NCBI RefSeq assembly: GCF_000711955.1
Contig: NZ_JONR01000018.1
Coordinates: 1-64,000 of the forward strand
Length of the DNA: 64,000 bases
Source of the DNA: Nevskia soli DSM 19509
Lineage (GTDB): Bacteria > Pseudomonadota > Gammaproteobacteria > Nevskiales > Nevskiaceae
Direction of reading: 5' to 3'
Every line of letters begins with the position of its first letter. The stretch's first letter is position 1. The notes under the pieces were generated by a model, which had not been told where the DNA came from, searched no databases, and worked only from the letters and a program-made list of their open reading frames with translations. This document shows positions 1 to 8,175 of the stretch, one piece after another. The translations under genes were made by a program, and so were the position numbers.

Positions 1-60
1 CGGCTGGGCGATCACCACGGTGTCCTTGGCCACGTCCACACCAATATCCAGAATTTGCAT
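1..60 (-). mobile_element. IS110-family transposase, N-terminal fragment cut by window edge
   Basis: Read on the minus strand from an ATG at 60, the first 20 codons begin MQILDIGVDVAKDT. This resembles the start of IS110-type (DEDD) transposases, where the first catalytic Asp lies in a GIDVAKD-like motif. The gene continues beyond base 1, so only the start is visible and intactness cannot be judged. No terminal repeats were recognised in 61-331, consistent with IS110 elements usually lacking clear inverted repeats. The fragment is short, so the call rests on one motif. Confidence 0.7.
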
Positions 61-286
61 CCGCCAGCCTCCGCAGTTAGGGTCATTGGGCTGGGGTGGA
101 CCCCCGCATTAGCGTGAGCTTGCAACTCATCGGCGGTCTTAAAAGCCGCTAGATTCCTCATCGACGCTCAAATGCGGGCGGGGGATGTCTCAGGAAGTCT
201 GTGCCTCTTGTCCAGGCCAGATGCGCAGCGATGTCCCTCCACCCCAGCGCTTCTACTTTCGCAGAAACGCTGAATGGACCATACAA

Positions 287-306
287 GCGTAGCGAAGGAT
301 CTGGCC
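287..306 (-). repeat. dispersed GGCCAGATCCTTCGCT repeat, partial copy
   Basis: The reverse complement reads GGCCAGATCCTTCGCTACGC. It matches the core of copies at 623-655, 18403-18432 and 27789-27814. This copy lies just upstream of the GIY-YIG gene in the opposite orientation to the copy at that gene's 3' end, so the two flank it as inverted repeats. Confidence 0.65.
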
Positions 307-331
307 GTCGCGCTACGACTCTCGGGAAAGC

Positions 332-652
332 ATGGGAAAGAAACACCGCTATTTCGTCTATATCCTGACGAATAAGTCGCGCGTCCTATATATCGGCGTG
401 ACTAATGATCTGATTCAGCGCCTCTACCAGCATCGGAACAAATTGGTTGAAGGGTTCACCAAGAGATACAACATCACTGAGCTTGTCTACTTCGAGGAAA
501 CCTCGAATGTGGTTGATGCAATTGCGCGTGAGAAGCAGTTGAAGGGTTGGCTGAGGGCGAAGAAAATCGACTTGATTGAGGCGAGCAACCCGGAGTGGAG
601 GGATCTTGGGAGCGAGTTGTGCGGGCCAGATCCTTCGCTTGGCTCAGGATGA
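332..652 (+). CDS. GIY-YIG nuclease superfamily protein
   Basis: This 106-residue protein has the single small GIY-YIG fold seen in UvrC-like and UPF0213-type proteins. Residues 7-20 carry YFVYILTNKSRVLY followed by IGVT, so the GIY-YIG pair is VYI...YIG. The conserved Arg of DLIQRLYQHR and the Glu of AREKQLKGW follow. The family is predicted to cleave DNA, but most short stand-alone members are uncharacterised. The last residues (CGPDPSLGSG) are encoded by a dispersed repeat (623-655), so the native C-terminus has probably been replaced. The gene sits between inverted repeat copies and next to an IS110 fragment, which suggests a mobile region. Confidence 0.85.
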   Translation: MGKKHRYFVYILTNKSRVLYIGVTNDLIQRLYQHRNKLVEGFTKRYNITELVYFEETSNVVDAIAREKQLKGWLRAKKIDLIEASNPEWRDLGSELCGPDPSLGSG

Positions 653-655
653 CAA
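623..655 (+). repeat. dispersed GGCCAGATCCTTCGCT...GGATGACA repeat
   Basis: The copy reads GGGCCAGATCCTTCGCTTGG, then CTCAGGATGACAA. It overlaps the 3' end of the GIY-YIG gene and supplies its last codons and stop. Related copies are at 287-306 (inverted), 18403-18432 and 27789-27850. Confidence 0.7.
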
Positions 656-673
656 ACAATAGAGTTCACGCAT

Positions 674-706
674 AAAAAAACGGGGCCGCATCAGCGGCCC
701 CGTTTT
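674..706 (-). terminator. Rho-independent terminator, bidirectional
   Basis: A perfect 9-bp stem (CGGGGCCGC at 681-689, GCGGCCCCG at 694-702) with a 4-base loop is flanked by seven A on the left (674-680) and four T on the right. Read on the minus strand it is a strong hairpin plus T-run 17 bases after the porin stop codon, so it should end the efflux-porin operon. It could weakly serve the GIY-YIG gene on the other strand. Confidence 0.9.
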
Positions 707-722
707 ACTGTTGCTGCCAGGC

Positions 723-2210
723 TTACTGGAACGGGTAGTAGCGGAACGAGGCCATGACGATGGTGTCGTTGCCGCGGCCCACGTTGCCCTTGCCGTCGTC
801 GAAGCTGGCGTTGGTCAGGTAGCCGCCTTCGGCACCGGCCATCAGATAGCCCAGCGAGCCCTTGTAGAACTTCCACCAGAAGCCGCCGGTGATCTCGCGC
901 GTGGTACCGACGACGCCCGAGCACTTGCCGGTGGGGCTGTCGGCGTAGTTCACGTTGCAGCCTGAATTGTCGCTGATGCCGTAACCATAGGCCGACTTCT
1001 GGTGCTCCATGCCGCCGTACACGTACAGATCCAGGCTTGAGGCCGGATGGCCGACGAGGCCGACCATCAGTTGCTGTTCCTGCAGCGCCGCTACCGCACC
1101 GTTGTTGGTGTTGTAGGTCGAATCCGCCAGCGAGCCGGAACCATAGCGGCCGTTGCCGCGGCCGATGATGCCGGACACCTGCAGGTCCAGCATCTTCGGC
1201 ACCAGCGGCAGGATGGCGCCGCCGCCGATGCTTTCCGCCACCGTGGTCTGGTTGGCTTCGGTGGAAATGGTGCCCGGCGTGGACGGCGCGCGGTCGTGGA
1301 AGAAGCGCGTCAGGCTGTACACCTCGTAATGGCCGTAACCCGGATCGAACGCGGCCTTGACCACCACGTCCGGCGCGATGTCGGTGGAGTAGGTGGCCGT
1401 GCTGTTGTACAGGCTGCCGCCGGCGTTGCCGCTGTCGACGTTGGCCGGCGCGGTGCCCTTGATGATGTTGGTCGGGTTTTCCAGCGACAGGCCGACGGCG
1501 GCGAAGCTGCCGAAGTCCTTCACCACGCGGATTTCGGCATTACGGGTCCAGTTGAAGCCGGGCACGTACTGCGCGTCGATGGTGAGCGGCACGTTTTCCT
1601 GGCGCGGCGTCAGCCCGCTCTTGTACATCGTCGCCAGGCTCCAGCTCTGGCCGCCGAGCACGTAGAAGTCGTACTTCGTGTTGATCCACTTGGCATAGGC
1701 CTGCCGCACACGCAGCGTATAGCTGTTGCTCTCGTTTGAGTTCGAGGTCACGCCGGCGCTGAGGAAGTCCGTTTCGAAATAGGCTTCCGCCTGGTTTTCC
1801 ATGTCGCTGGGGCCCTGCACCAGCAAGGCCAGGCGGCTCTGGCGACCCGACTCGCGGAACTCCGAAGTGTAGTAGTTCGGATTGTTCGGCATCGGTGCGC
1901 CGTTGAAGCTGGAGCCCACGTCCGCGGTCTGGTTGCGGCTACGGAAAATGCCGGCCAGTTCGGTGAAGCCGCCGACGGTGAACTTCAGCGGTCCGGCCTG
2001 GTAGCTGGCTTCGCGCTTCGGTGCCGGTGCGGTGGTTTCAGTGCCGCTGCCGCCGGACTGCATGCCCCCCGAAGTCGACGCCACCATCGTCTTCTCATGC
2101 GTGAGATCGTTCACGCCCAGATCGTCCGCCAGCACGTCGGCGTTGACCACCCCATTGACGCCCGCGCCGACACATACGGCCAATACCCTGCCGCAAAGCA
2201 GCTTGTTCAT
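723..2210 (-). CDS. outer-membrane porin, DcaP-like
   Basis: This 495-residue exported protein has a signal-like N-terminus, a low-complexity Ser/Gly/Thr stretch (about residues 45-65), and a body of alternating amphipathic strands. It ends in YYPFQ, and a C-terminal aromatic residue or one close to it is typical of barrels recognised by BAM. The segment GGFTELAGIFRSRNQ and the later VLGGQSWSLAT and ARQ-like motifs resemble DcaP/trimeric-porin type proteins. An AGGAG site precedes the ATG. It lies 46 bp downstream of the efflux membrane fusion gene on the same strand and is followed by a terminator, so it is probably the last gene of that operon. Substrate is unknown. DcaP assignment is by resemblance only. 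Confidence 0.7.
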   Translation of the reverse strand: MNKLLCGRVLAVCVGAGVNGVVNADVLADDLGVNDLTHEKTMVASTSGGMQSGGSGTETTAPAPKREASYQAGPLKFTVGGFTELAGIFRSRNQTADVGSSFNGAPMPNNPNYYTSEFRESGRQSRLALLVQGPSDMENQAEAYFETDFLSAGVTSNSNESNSYTLRVRQAYAKWINTKYDFYVLGGQSWSLATMYKSGLTPRQENVPLTIDAQYVPGFNWTRNAEIRVVKDFGSFAAVGLSLENPTNIIKGTAPANVDSGNAGGSLYNSTATYSTDIAPDVVVKAAFDPGYGHYEVYSLTRFFHDRAPSTPGTISTEANQTTVAESIGGGAILPLVPKMLDLQVSGIIGRGNGRYGSGSLADSTYNTNNGAVAALQEQQLMVGLVGHPASSLDLYVYGGMEHQKSAYGYGISDNSGCNVNYADSPTGKCSGVVGTTREITGGFWWKFYKGSLGYLMAGAEGGYLTNASFDDGKGNVGRGNDTIVMASFRYYPFQ

Positions 2211-2256
2211 GACAACTCTCCTGTCTCGATTGGAATACCTTGGTTTGGCGTTCGCA

Positions 2257-3486
2257 TCAGCCCTTGTTCATGTCTTCATTCACCAACTTCGCCGCGTAGC
2301 GAACGCCTTTTTCGAGACGCGGCGTGACATCGACAACCACCAACTCGCCGGCATCGAGGCCGGTCTTGATTTCCACATGATTCGGTCCCGCCAGTCCGAC
2401 GCTGACCTGGTGCGTCTGCACCTGGCCGTCCTGGTCGAGTACGTAGACTTTTCCGGTGTCGCTGTCGGAGGCGTGGTCGTGCAGCGCGGACAGCGGAATG
2501 GCCAGGACTTGCGAGCGGATCTTCAGCGGCAGTTCGACCTGGGCATACATGCCCGGCGCCACCAGGCCTTTCGAGTTGTCGAAGTCGATCTCGACATGCA
2601 TGGTGCGGGTCGACTCGGCCAGTTGGTGGCTGATGCGTGATACCGGGAGGTCAAAGCCGGATTGCAGCGCCGATACGGTGACCCTGGCGATATTGCCGAC
2701 GGCGACGTCGGGCACGGTGGATTCCGGCACTTCCAGAACCAGACGCAACTTGTTCATTTCCGAGATATGGAAGATGGCGTTGCCGCCGGTGCCGCTGGCC
2801 GCCCCAACCAGCGAGCCTTCATCGCGCAGGCGGGCGGTGATGACGCCGTCGAAGGGGGCATAGATCTTCGAGTAGGCCTCGGTGTCGCGAACCCGCGTCT
2901 GTTCCGCCGTCGCCTGCTTGATGCTCGCCTCCGCCGCGGTCTGCGCCGCCAGTGAGCCGTCGGCCTTGGAGCGGGCCTGGTCGATGTCCTGCTGCGCGAT
3001 CAGATCGGGGCGTTCATGCATCACGCCGAGCAGGCGCTGATAGATGGCCTGGTCGTCGTCATGCTGCGCCCGCGCGCGTTCGGCCTGCTGCCGCGCCACG
3101 TTCACCGCCGCATCGGCGCTGCGCAGGTCGTCGGCCAGTTCGGGAATTTCCAGCTCGGCCAGCACCTGGCCTTTCTTCACCGTGTCGCCGATGTCTACAT
3201 GCAGTTTGCTGACGTAGCCGCGCACCTTCGCGTCCACGTCCACTTCCTGGTAAGGCCGGAATTCACCCGGCACCTCGATTTGTTGACGAATGTCGCGGCG
3301 GCCGACTTCCGCCACCGGCAGGCTTTCCCTCGCCGCTGCGCCATCAACGGCCGCCAGGGCCGGCGGCGACTTCAGCAGAAAGCCCGCGCCGCCCAAGACG
3401 AGTACAGCGAGCGCGATGGAAACGGCAAGGGCGGGTCTGGAACGGATGCGTCTCATGGTCTGGGTCACTGCCTGTAAGGGATTCAT
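2257..3486 (-). CDS. RND efflux periplasmic adaptor (membrane fusion protein)
   Basis: This 409-residue HlyD/AcrA-type adaptor links the inner-membrane RND pump to the outer-membrane channel. An N-terminal membrane anchor spans about residues 18-36. Next come a barrel/lipoyl half (VDAKVRGYVSKLHVDIGD), a coiled-coil hairpin rich in Ala/Gln/Arg (about 115-190), and the second lipoyl half (IYAPFDGVITARLRDEGS). The start chosen is the ATG at 3486, which overlaps the TolC-like gene's stop as ATGA. The reading frame is open far upstream, but only as a shadow of that gene. Gene order in the operon (pump, channel, adaptor) differs from the usual adaptor-pump-channel order. Confidence 0.93.
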   Translation of the reverse strand: MNPLQAVTQTMRRIRSRPALAVSIALAVLVLGGAGFLLKSPPALAAVDGAAARESLPVAEVGRRDIRQQIEVPGEFRPYQEVDVDAKVRGYVSKLHVDIGDTVKKGQVLAELEIPELADDLRSADAAVNVARQQAERARAQHDDDQAIYQRLLGVMHERPDLIAQQDIDQARSKADGSLAAQTAAEASIKQATAEQTRVRDTEAYSKIYAPFDGVITARLRDEGSLVGAASGTGGNAIFHISEMNKLRLVLEVPESTVPDVAVGNIARVTVSALQSGFDLPVSRISHQLAESTRTMHVEIDFDNSKGLVAPGMYAQVELPLKIRSQVLAIPLSALHDHASDSDTGKVYVLDQDGQVQTHQVSVGLAGPNHVEIKTGLDAGELVVVDVTPRLEKGVRYAAKLVNEDMNKG

Positions 3487-4820
3487 GCGCCAGCGCCCGC
3501 TGCGCCAATGCGGGCGCCGATCTGGTAGGCGAGCTGCGCGGCGCTGATCTGGTATTCGTAAAGCGCCTTGACATAGCCGATCTCCGCGTCCATTTCGTTG
3601 AGCTGGGCGCGGTTCAGCTCGACGATGGAACTGAGGCCGAGGCGGTAGCGCGAGGCGGCGAGTTCCAGGGCGCTTTCGGCGTTGGCTCGCAGGCGGCGCG
3701 ACACCTCGATGCTCTGATAGGTGGTGCGCGCGCCGAGCCAGGCCATGCGTACGTCGCGCGTCATCGCCAGCTGCGCCGAGGCAAGGGCGTCGGCGGCCTG
3801 TTGCGCCTTGAACGCGGCCTCGTTGGCCTGGGCCCGCAAGCGCCCGCCCTCGAAGATCGGGATGCTCAGGTTGACCGCGCCTGCGATGTAGTTCTCCGGC
3901 AGGCGTGTATCGCCATAAGGCGCGGTGCCGGCGGCGCCGACCAGGCTCAAGGTCGGGTTGCCCAGTTCGCTTTGCGCCTTGGCGTTGGCGCGCGCGGCGT
4001 CGAGGTTTTCTTCCAGACTCTTCAGTTCCGGTCGGTGTTGCCGTGCCTGCTCCAGCAAGGGCGCCAGTTCGCCCGGGGGCGCCAGTTCGCTGGCACCGTC
4101 GTCGGCCAGCAGCAGGCTGTCGTTGGCGGGGATGCCGATGTCGCTGCACAGCTGCGCCATGGCATCGTCGACGGCGTTCTGCTCCTGCAGCAGCAGCAGC
4201 TTGGACTGGTCCAGGCTGACGCCGGCGAAGCCCACGTCGAGTTCGGACTTGAGCTTGTTCTTCTGCAGCAACGAGATCTGGTCGAAGAGCAGGGAGCGTT
4301 CTTTCAGCACCTTGTTGGCGACCTGCAAGGCCGACTGCGCCTCGCGGGCGCGGAAATAGTCCGCGGTGACCTGCAGCAGCAGCAGTTGCCGGCGATCCTC
4401 GTAGCGGTCCTGCTCCGAACTCAGCGTGGCGCGCGCGCTGTCGACCAGGTGGCCGGTGTGGCCGAAGTCGGTGAGCTTCTGACTGACGGTGATGCCGGCC
4501 GCAGCGCGGTCGTAGACGCTGGAGGCATTGATGGCGCCGGCAGCAAGGCGTGGATCGAGTTTTCCGGCGGGCGCGCCATCGCGGCGACCATAACCCTGCG
4601 AGCCGGCCGCGGTGACATTGGCGTCGATGCTCGGCAGGTAGTTGGCGCGCGCCATGCTCAGGTCCGACTGCGCCAGGCCGATATTCTGGTAGTCGGACTG
4701 CAGCTCGGGATTGTGCTCCAGCGCCTGGCGCTTGGCGTCTTCCAGCGTCAGCACCGATTCCTGGGCTTGCGTCAACGGCGCGGCCAGCAGCAGCGCCAGC
4801 ATCAGCAGCGGGAGCTTCAT
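3483..4820 (-). CDS. TolC-family outer-membrane efflux channel
   Basis: This 445-residue protein has a cleavable signal peptide (MKLPLLMLALLLAAPLTQA). Two outer-membrane efflux protein repeats follow, each starting with a characteristic LTLEDAKRQALEHNPEL- or PELKSLEENLDAARAN-type helix. Long helices rich in Ala/Gln build the periplasmic tunnel. It overlaps the pump gene by ATGA at its start and the adaptor gene by ATGA at its end, so the three are translationally coupled. It should form the exit duct of the RND complex. Confidence 0.93.
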   Translation of the reverse strand: MKLPLLMLALLLAAPLTQAQESVLTLEDAKRQALEHNPELQSDYQNIGLAQSDLSMARANYLPSIDANVTAAGSQGYGRRDGAPAGKLDPRLAAGAINASSVYDRAAAGITVSQKLTDFGHTGHLVDSARATLSSEQDRYEDRRQLLLLQVTADYFRAREAQSALQVANKVLKERSLLFDQISLLQKNKLKSELDVGFAGVSLDQSKLLLLQEQNAVDDAMAQLCSDIGIPANDSLLLADDGASELAPPGELAPLLEQARQHRPELKSLEENLDAARANAKAQSELGNPTLSLVGAAGTAPYGDTRLPENYIAGAVNLSIPIFEGGRLRAQANEAAFKAQQAADALASAQLAMTRDVRMAWLGARTTYQSIEVSRRLRANAESALELAASRYRLGLSSIVELNRAQLNEMDAEIGYVKALYEYQISAAQLAYQIGARIGAAGAGA

Positions 4821-7800
4821 GACACGGCCTCCGCTCGCGTCGCGGCCTTGTTGCGATAGGCCAGGAAGTAGGCCACCGGCACCACGAACACGGTGGTGAC
4901 CACCGAGGCGCTGAGGCCGCCGACGATGGCTCGGGCCAGCGGTGCGTAAGCCTCACTGCCTTCGCCGAGCTTCAGCGCCATCGGGATCAGGCCGATGATG
5001 GTGGCGAGCGAGGTCATCAGGATCGGACGCAGGCGTGCCTGGCAGGCTTCGATCACCGCCTCGCGCAGCGGATGGCCGTCGGCGATCAGGCGCCGGGTGA
5101 ATTCGACGATGAGGATGCTGTTGGAGACGACGATGCCGACCATCATCACCACGCCCATCAGCGACATGACGTTGAGCGTGGTGCCGGTGAAGAGCAGGGT
5201 CAGCACCACGCCGGTCAGTCCGGTGGGAATGGCCAGCAGGATCAGGAAGGGATCCTTGAACGAGGCGAACTGCGCGACCAGGATCAGGTACACCAGCAGG
5301 GTGGAGAGCAGCAGTCCGGTGGCGAAGCTGGCGAAGGAGCTGTTCATGCTCTTCACCGAGCCGTGCAGCTGGATGCGGATGCCTTCCGGCAATTTCGTAG
5401 TCGCGACGATCTTCTGTACCTGGCTTTCGACCCGCGACAGGTCTTCGCCCGAGGTGGCGACATAGACGTCCACCACCTTGCGCAGCTGGTAGTGATCGAT
5501 CTCGGTCGGCGCCAATACCGGTTTGAGCTTGGCCACCGCGTCGAGGGTGGTGTCCTGCTTGCCGTCTTTCGAGCGCAGCGGGATCTGGCGCAGGTCGATC
5601 TGGTCCTTGATCTGGCTTTCCGGGTACTGCACCGTCAGCAGGTAGGCGTTGCCGCTCTTCGGATCGATCCAGTAACCGGGCGCGATCATGGCGTTGGAAT
5701 TGAGCGCGGTGATGATGTTGGCCACCACCTCCTTCTCGGTCAGGCCCAGCTGGGCCGCCTTGACGCGGTCGACGTCGACATACAGCGCCGGGGCATCGAC
5801 GTCCTGCGGCACCAGGGTGTCGCTGACGCCGGGCAGGGCGTGGATCTGGCGCGATAGCTCGTCCGCCACCTGGTGCACCGCCGTCAGGTCCTTGCCGCTG
5901 ACCTGCACGTCGATCGGCGTCGGCAGGCCCAGGTTGAGTACGGCGTCGACCAGGCCGCCGGACTGGAAGTAGCTGGTCACCTGCGGCAGCTGCCGGTGGA
6001 TCTGCGCGCGCACGCGGTCCATGTAGGCGTAGCTTGAGATCTTGTGGCCTTCCTTCAGGCCCACCTGGACGAAAGCCGTGTGCGAAGCGGAGTTCGGCGT
6101 GTACAGCGAGGAGAAGCCGGGTGTGGCGCCGATGTTGGACAGCACCAGGTCGAGGTCGCCCGGCTCGACTTCCTTGCGCACGATGTCCTCGATCTGCGCG
6201 ACGATCGCGTTGCTGCGCTCCATGCTGGTGCCGGTGGGCGCCTTGACGTTGATCAGGAACTGGCTCGGATCGGTGCGCGGGAAGTAGGAGAAGCCCATCA
6301 GCGGCATCAGGCCGATCAGCAGTACGCCGATGCCGAGGATCAGCAGCAGGCTGCGCGCTGGCCTGGCCAGCGCCAGCACCAGGCTGTTGCGGTAGCGGCC
6401 GAGGAATTGCTGGAAGCGGAGGTTGAACCAGTGGTTGAAGCGCCGCATCCAGCTGCCGCGGCCGCTGCTGGCGCCGATCGGATCCAAATGGTGGTCGCTC
6501 AACTCGTGGCTGGCGACGTCCGAGGACTTGATCAGCTTGGCGCAGAACAGCGGTACCACCGTCATCGCCACGAGGTAGGAGGCGAACAGCGAGATCACCA
6601 CCGACAGCGCCATGGCCGAGAACAGGAACTTGCTGACGCCGGTGAGCAGCGTCACCGGGAAGAACACGATGGCGGTGGTCAGGGTCGAGGCCAGCACCGG
6701 CAGCGCCACTTCCTTGCCGCCGATCTCGGCCGCTTCCTGCGGTGTCTTGCCCAGTTCCAGGTGGCGGTAGATGTTTTCCAGCACCACCACCGAGTTGTCG
6801 ATCAGGCGCGAGAAGGCCAGGGCCAGACCACCCAGCACCATGGTGTTGACGGTGCTGTCGCCCAGGGACAGCACGAAGAAGGTGGCCAGCGCCGACAACG
6901 GCACCGACAGGAACACCGCCAGCGTCGCCTTGAAGTTGCCGAGGAAGATCAGGATCATCAGGCCGGTCAGCAGCATGCCGATGCCGGCTTCGTGGATCAG
7001 ATTGTGGATGGCACTCTTGACGAATACCGATTGGTCGAACACCACCTTGGTGATCAGCTGCTTGGGAATGTCGACCAGCTTGCCCACCGCATCGCGGATG
7101 CCGTCGACCACCGCGATGGTATTGGCGTCGCCGCCCTGCTTCAGCACCGGCAGGTAGACCGAGCGCTGGCCGTCGATGCGTACCAGGCTGGCCTGGATGG
7201 CGCTGGCGTCCTTGGCCCGGCCGACGTCGCCGATCAGTACCGGTGCGTCGCCGACGGTCTTGAGGGGGATGTTGTCCAGGTCCTGCATCGAGTCGACCTG
7301 GCTGTTGGTGTAGAGCGAGTAGTCGTAGGGGCCGATGACCACGTCGCCCGCCGGCAGGATCAGGTTGGAGTCGTTGACCGAACGCACCACGTCCATCACG
7401 CTGAGTTGATGCGCCTGCAGCTTGAGCGGGTCGACGTAGACCATGATCTGGCGGTATTTGCCGCCGAAAGGCTGGGGCACCGAGGCGCCCGGTACGCTGG
7501 CCACCTGGTTGCGCACGTCGTACTGGGCGAGATCGCGCAGCTTCGCCTCGCTGAGGCCCTCGCCCTTGAGGGTGATCAGGCACACCGGCATGCTGGAAGC
7601 GTCGAACTTGAGGATCACCGGCGGCAGCGTTCCCGGCGGCAGGCGGCGCAGGTCGGCCATGGCCAGGTTGGAAACCGAAGACAGGGCGGCGTTGGGATCG
7701 GTGCCGGGCTGGAAGAAGATCTTGATCAGGCTGACGCCGGGCAGCGAGCGCGATTCGATATGCTCGATACCGCTGCCGAGGGTGAAAAAACGCTCGAACG

Positions 7801-7990
7801 GACCGGTAATCTTGTTTTCCACCTCTTCCGGCGGCATGCCGTTGTAAAAGGTGGCGACGACGACGATAGGGATTTTTACTTCCGGAAACAGGTCTACAGG
7901 CAGCTTCTGCAAGCTGGTGAGGCCGATGACTGCCGTGATCAGGCAGGCGACGATGATGAAAAACGGGTACCGGATTGAAAATCGGGACAT
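4817..7990 (-). CDS. RND-family efflux permease
   Basis: This 1057-residue protein is a full-length HAE/HME-type RND pump of the inner membrane, expelling substrates by proton antiport. The N-terminus MSRFSIRYPFFIIVACL is the usual first helix. PVDLFPEV begins the first periplasmic loop. Helix 4 carries FSRLIDNSVVVLEN, with the Asp expected for proton relay. Helix 11 carries VGIVVSNSILIVEF, where Asn replaces part of the classic motif. The start is taken at the ATG at 7990 because the upstream open frame (to 8152) shows no signal and extends into the divergent promoter region. Substrate (drug, solvent or metal) cannot be told. Confidence 0.93.
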   Translation of the reverse strand: MSRFSIRYPFFIIVACLITAVIGLTSLQKLPVDLFPEVKIPIVVVATFYNGMPPEEVENKITGPFERFFTLGSGIEHIESRSLPGVSLIKIFFQPGTDPNAALSSVSNLAMADLRRLPPGTLPPVILKFDASSMPVCLITLKGEGLSEAKLRDLAQYDVRNQVASVPGASVPQPFGGKYRQIMVYVDPLKLQAHQLSVMDVVRSVNDSNLILPAGDVVIGPYDYSLYTNSQVDSMQDLDNIPLKTVGDAPVLIGDVGRAKDASAIQASLVRIDGQRSVYLPVLKQGGDANTIAVVDGIRDAVGKLVDIPKQLITKVVFDQSVFVKSAIHNLIHEAGIGMLLTGLMILIFLGNFKATLAVFLSVPLSALATFFVLSLGDSTVNTMVLGGLALAFSRLIDNSVVVLENIYRHLELGKTPQEAAEIGGKEVALPVLASTLTTAIVFFPVTLLTGVSKFLFSAMALSVVISLFASYLVAMTVVPLFCAKLIKSSDVASHELSDHHLDPIGASSGRGSWMRRFNHWFNLRFQQFLGRYRNSLVLALARPARSLLLILGIGVLLIGLMPLMGFSYFPRTDPSQFLINVKAPTGTSMERSNAIVAQIEDIVRKEVEPGDLDLVLSNIGATPGFSSLYTPNSASHTAFVQVGLKEGHKISSYAYMDRVRAQIHRQLPQVTSYFQSGGLVDAVLNLGLPTPIDVQVSGKDLTAVHQVADELSRQIHALPGVSDTLVPQDVDAPALYVDVDRVKAAQLGLTEKEVVANIITALNSNAMIAPGYWIDPKSGNAYLLTVQYPESQIKDQIDLRQIPLRSKDGKQDTTLDAVAKLKPVLAPTEIDHYQLRKVVDVYVATSGEDLSRVESQVQKIVATTKLPEGIRIQLHGSVKSMNSSFASFATGLLLSTLLVYLILVAQFASFKDPFLILLAIPTGLTGVVLTLLFTGTTLNVMSLMGVVMMVGIVVSNSILIVEFTRRLIADGHPLREAVIEACQARLRPILMTSLATIIGLIPMALKLGEGSEAYAPLARAIVGGLSASVVTTVFVVPVAYFLAYRNKAATRAEAVS

Positions 7991-8175
7991 GGACGTTCGG
8001 AAGTGAATGGCGCCGGCTGGCTGTGGGGCCAGACCACCCGGCTGCAGCAATGCCCCGGGCAGGGGTAAAGTGCGGGCCTTGCAGCGCTGTGGACGGGAGT
8101 GTCGGCGCTCTGACCGGCGCTTAGCAGGGCAAAGTCCACACGAAATTCCCACGATGCATATGTGTTGATAAGTAC

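Noticed and set aside
158..346. 62-codon minus-strand open frame
   Set aside because: Encoded by repeat sequence (contains the PDPSLRL translation of the dispersed repeat) with no ribosome site.
2257..4956. Single 899-codon frame covering adaptor and channel region
   Set aside because: The upstream part is an out-of-frame shadow of the TolC-like gene; the adaptor starts at the ATGA overlap at 3486.
6044..7978. 644-codon plus-strand open frame opposite the RND permease
   Set aside because: No domain pattern; the minus-strand frame is a clear full-length permease.
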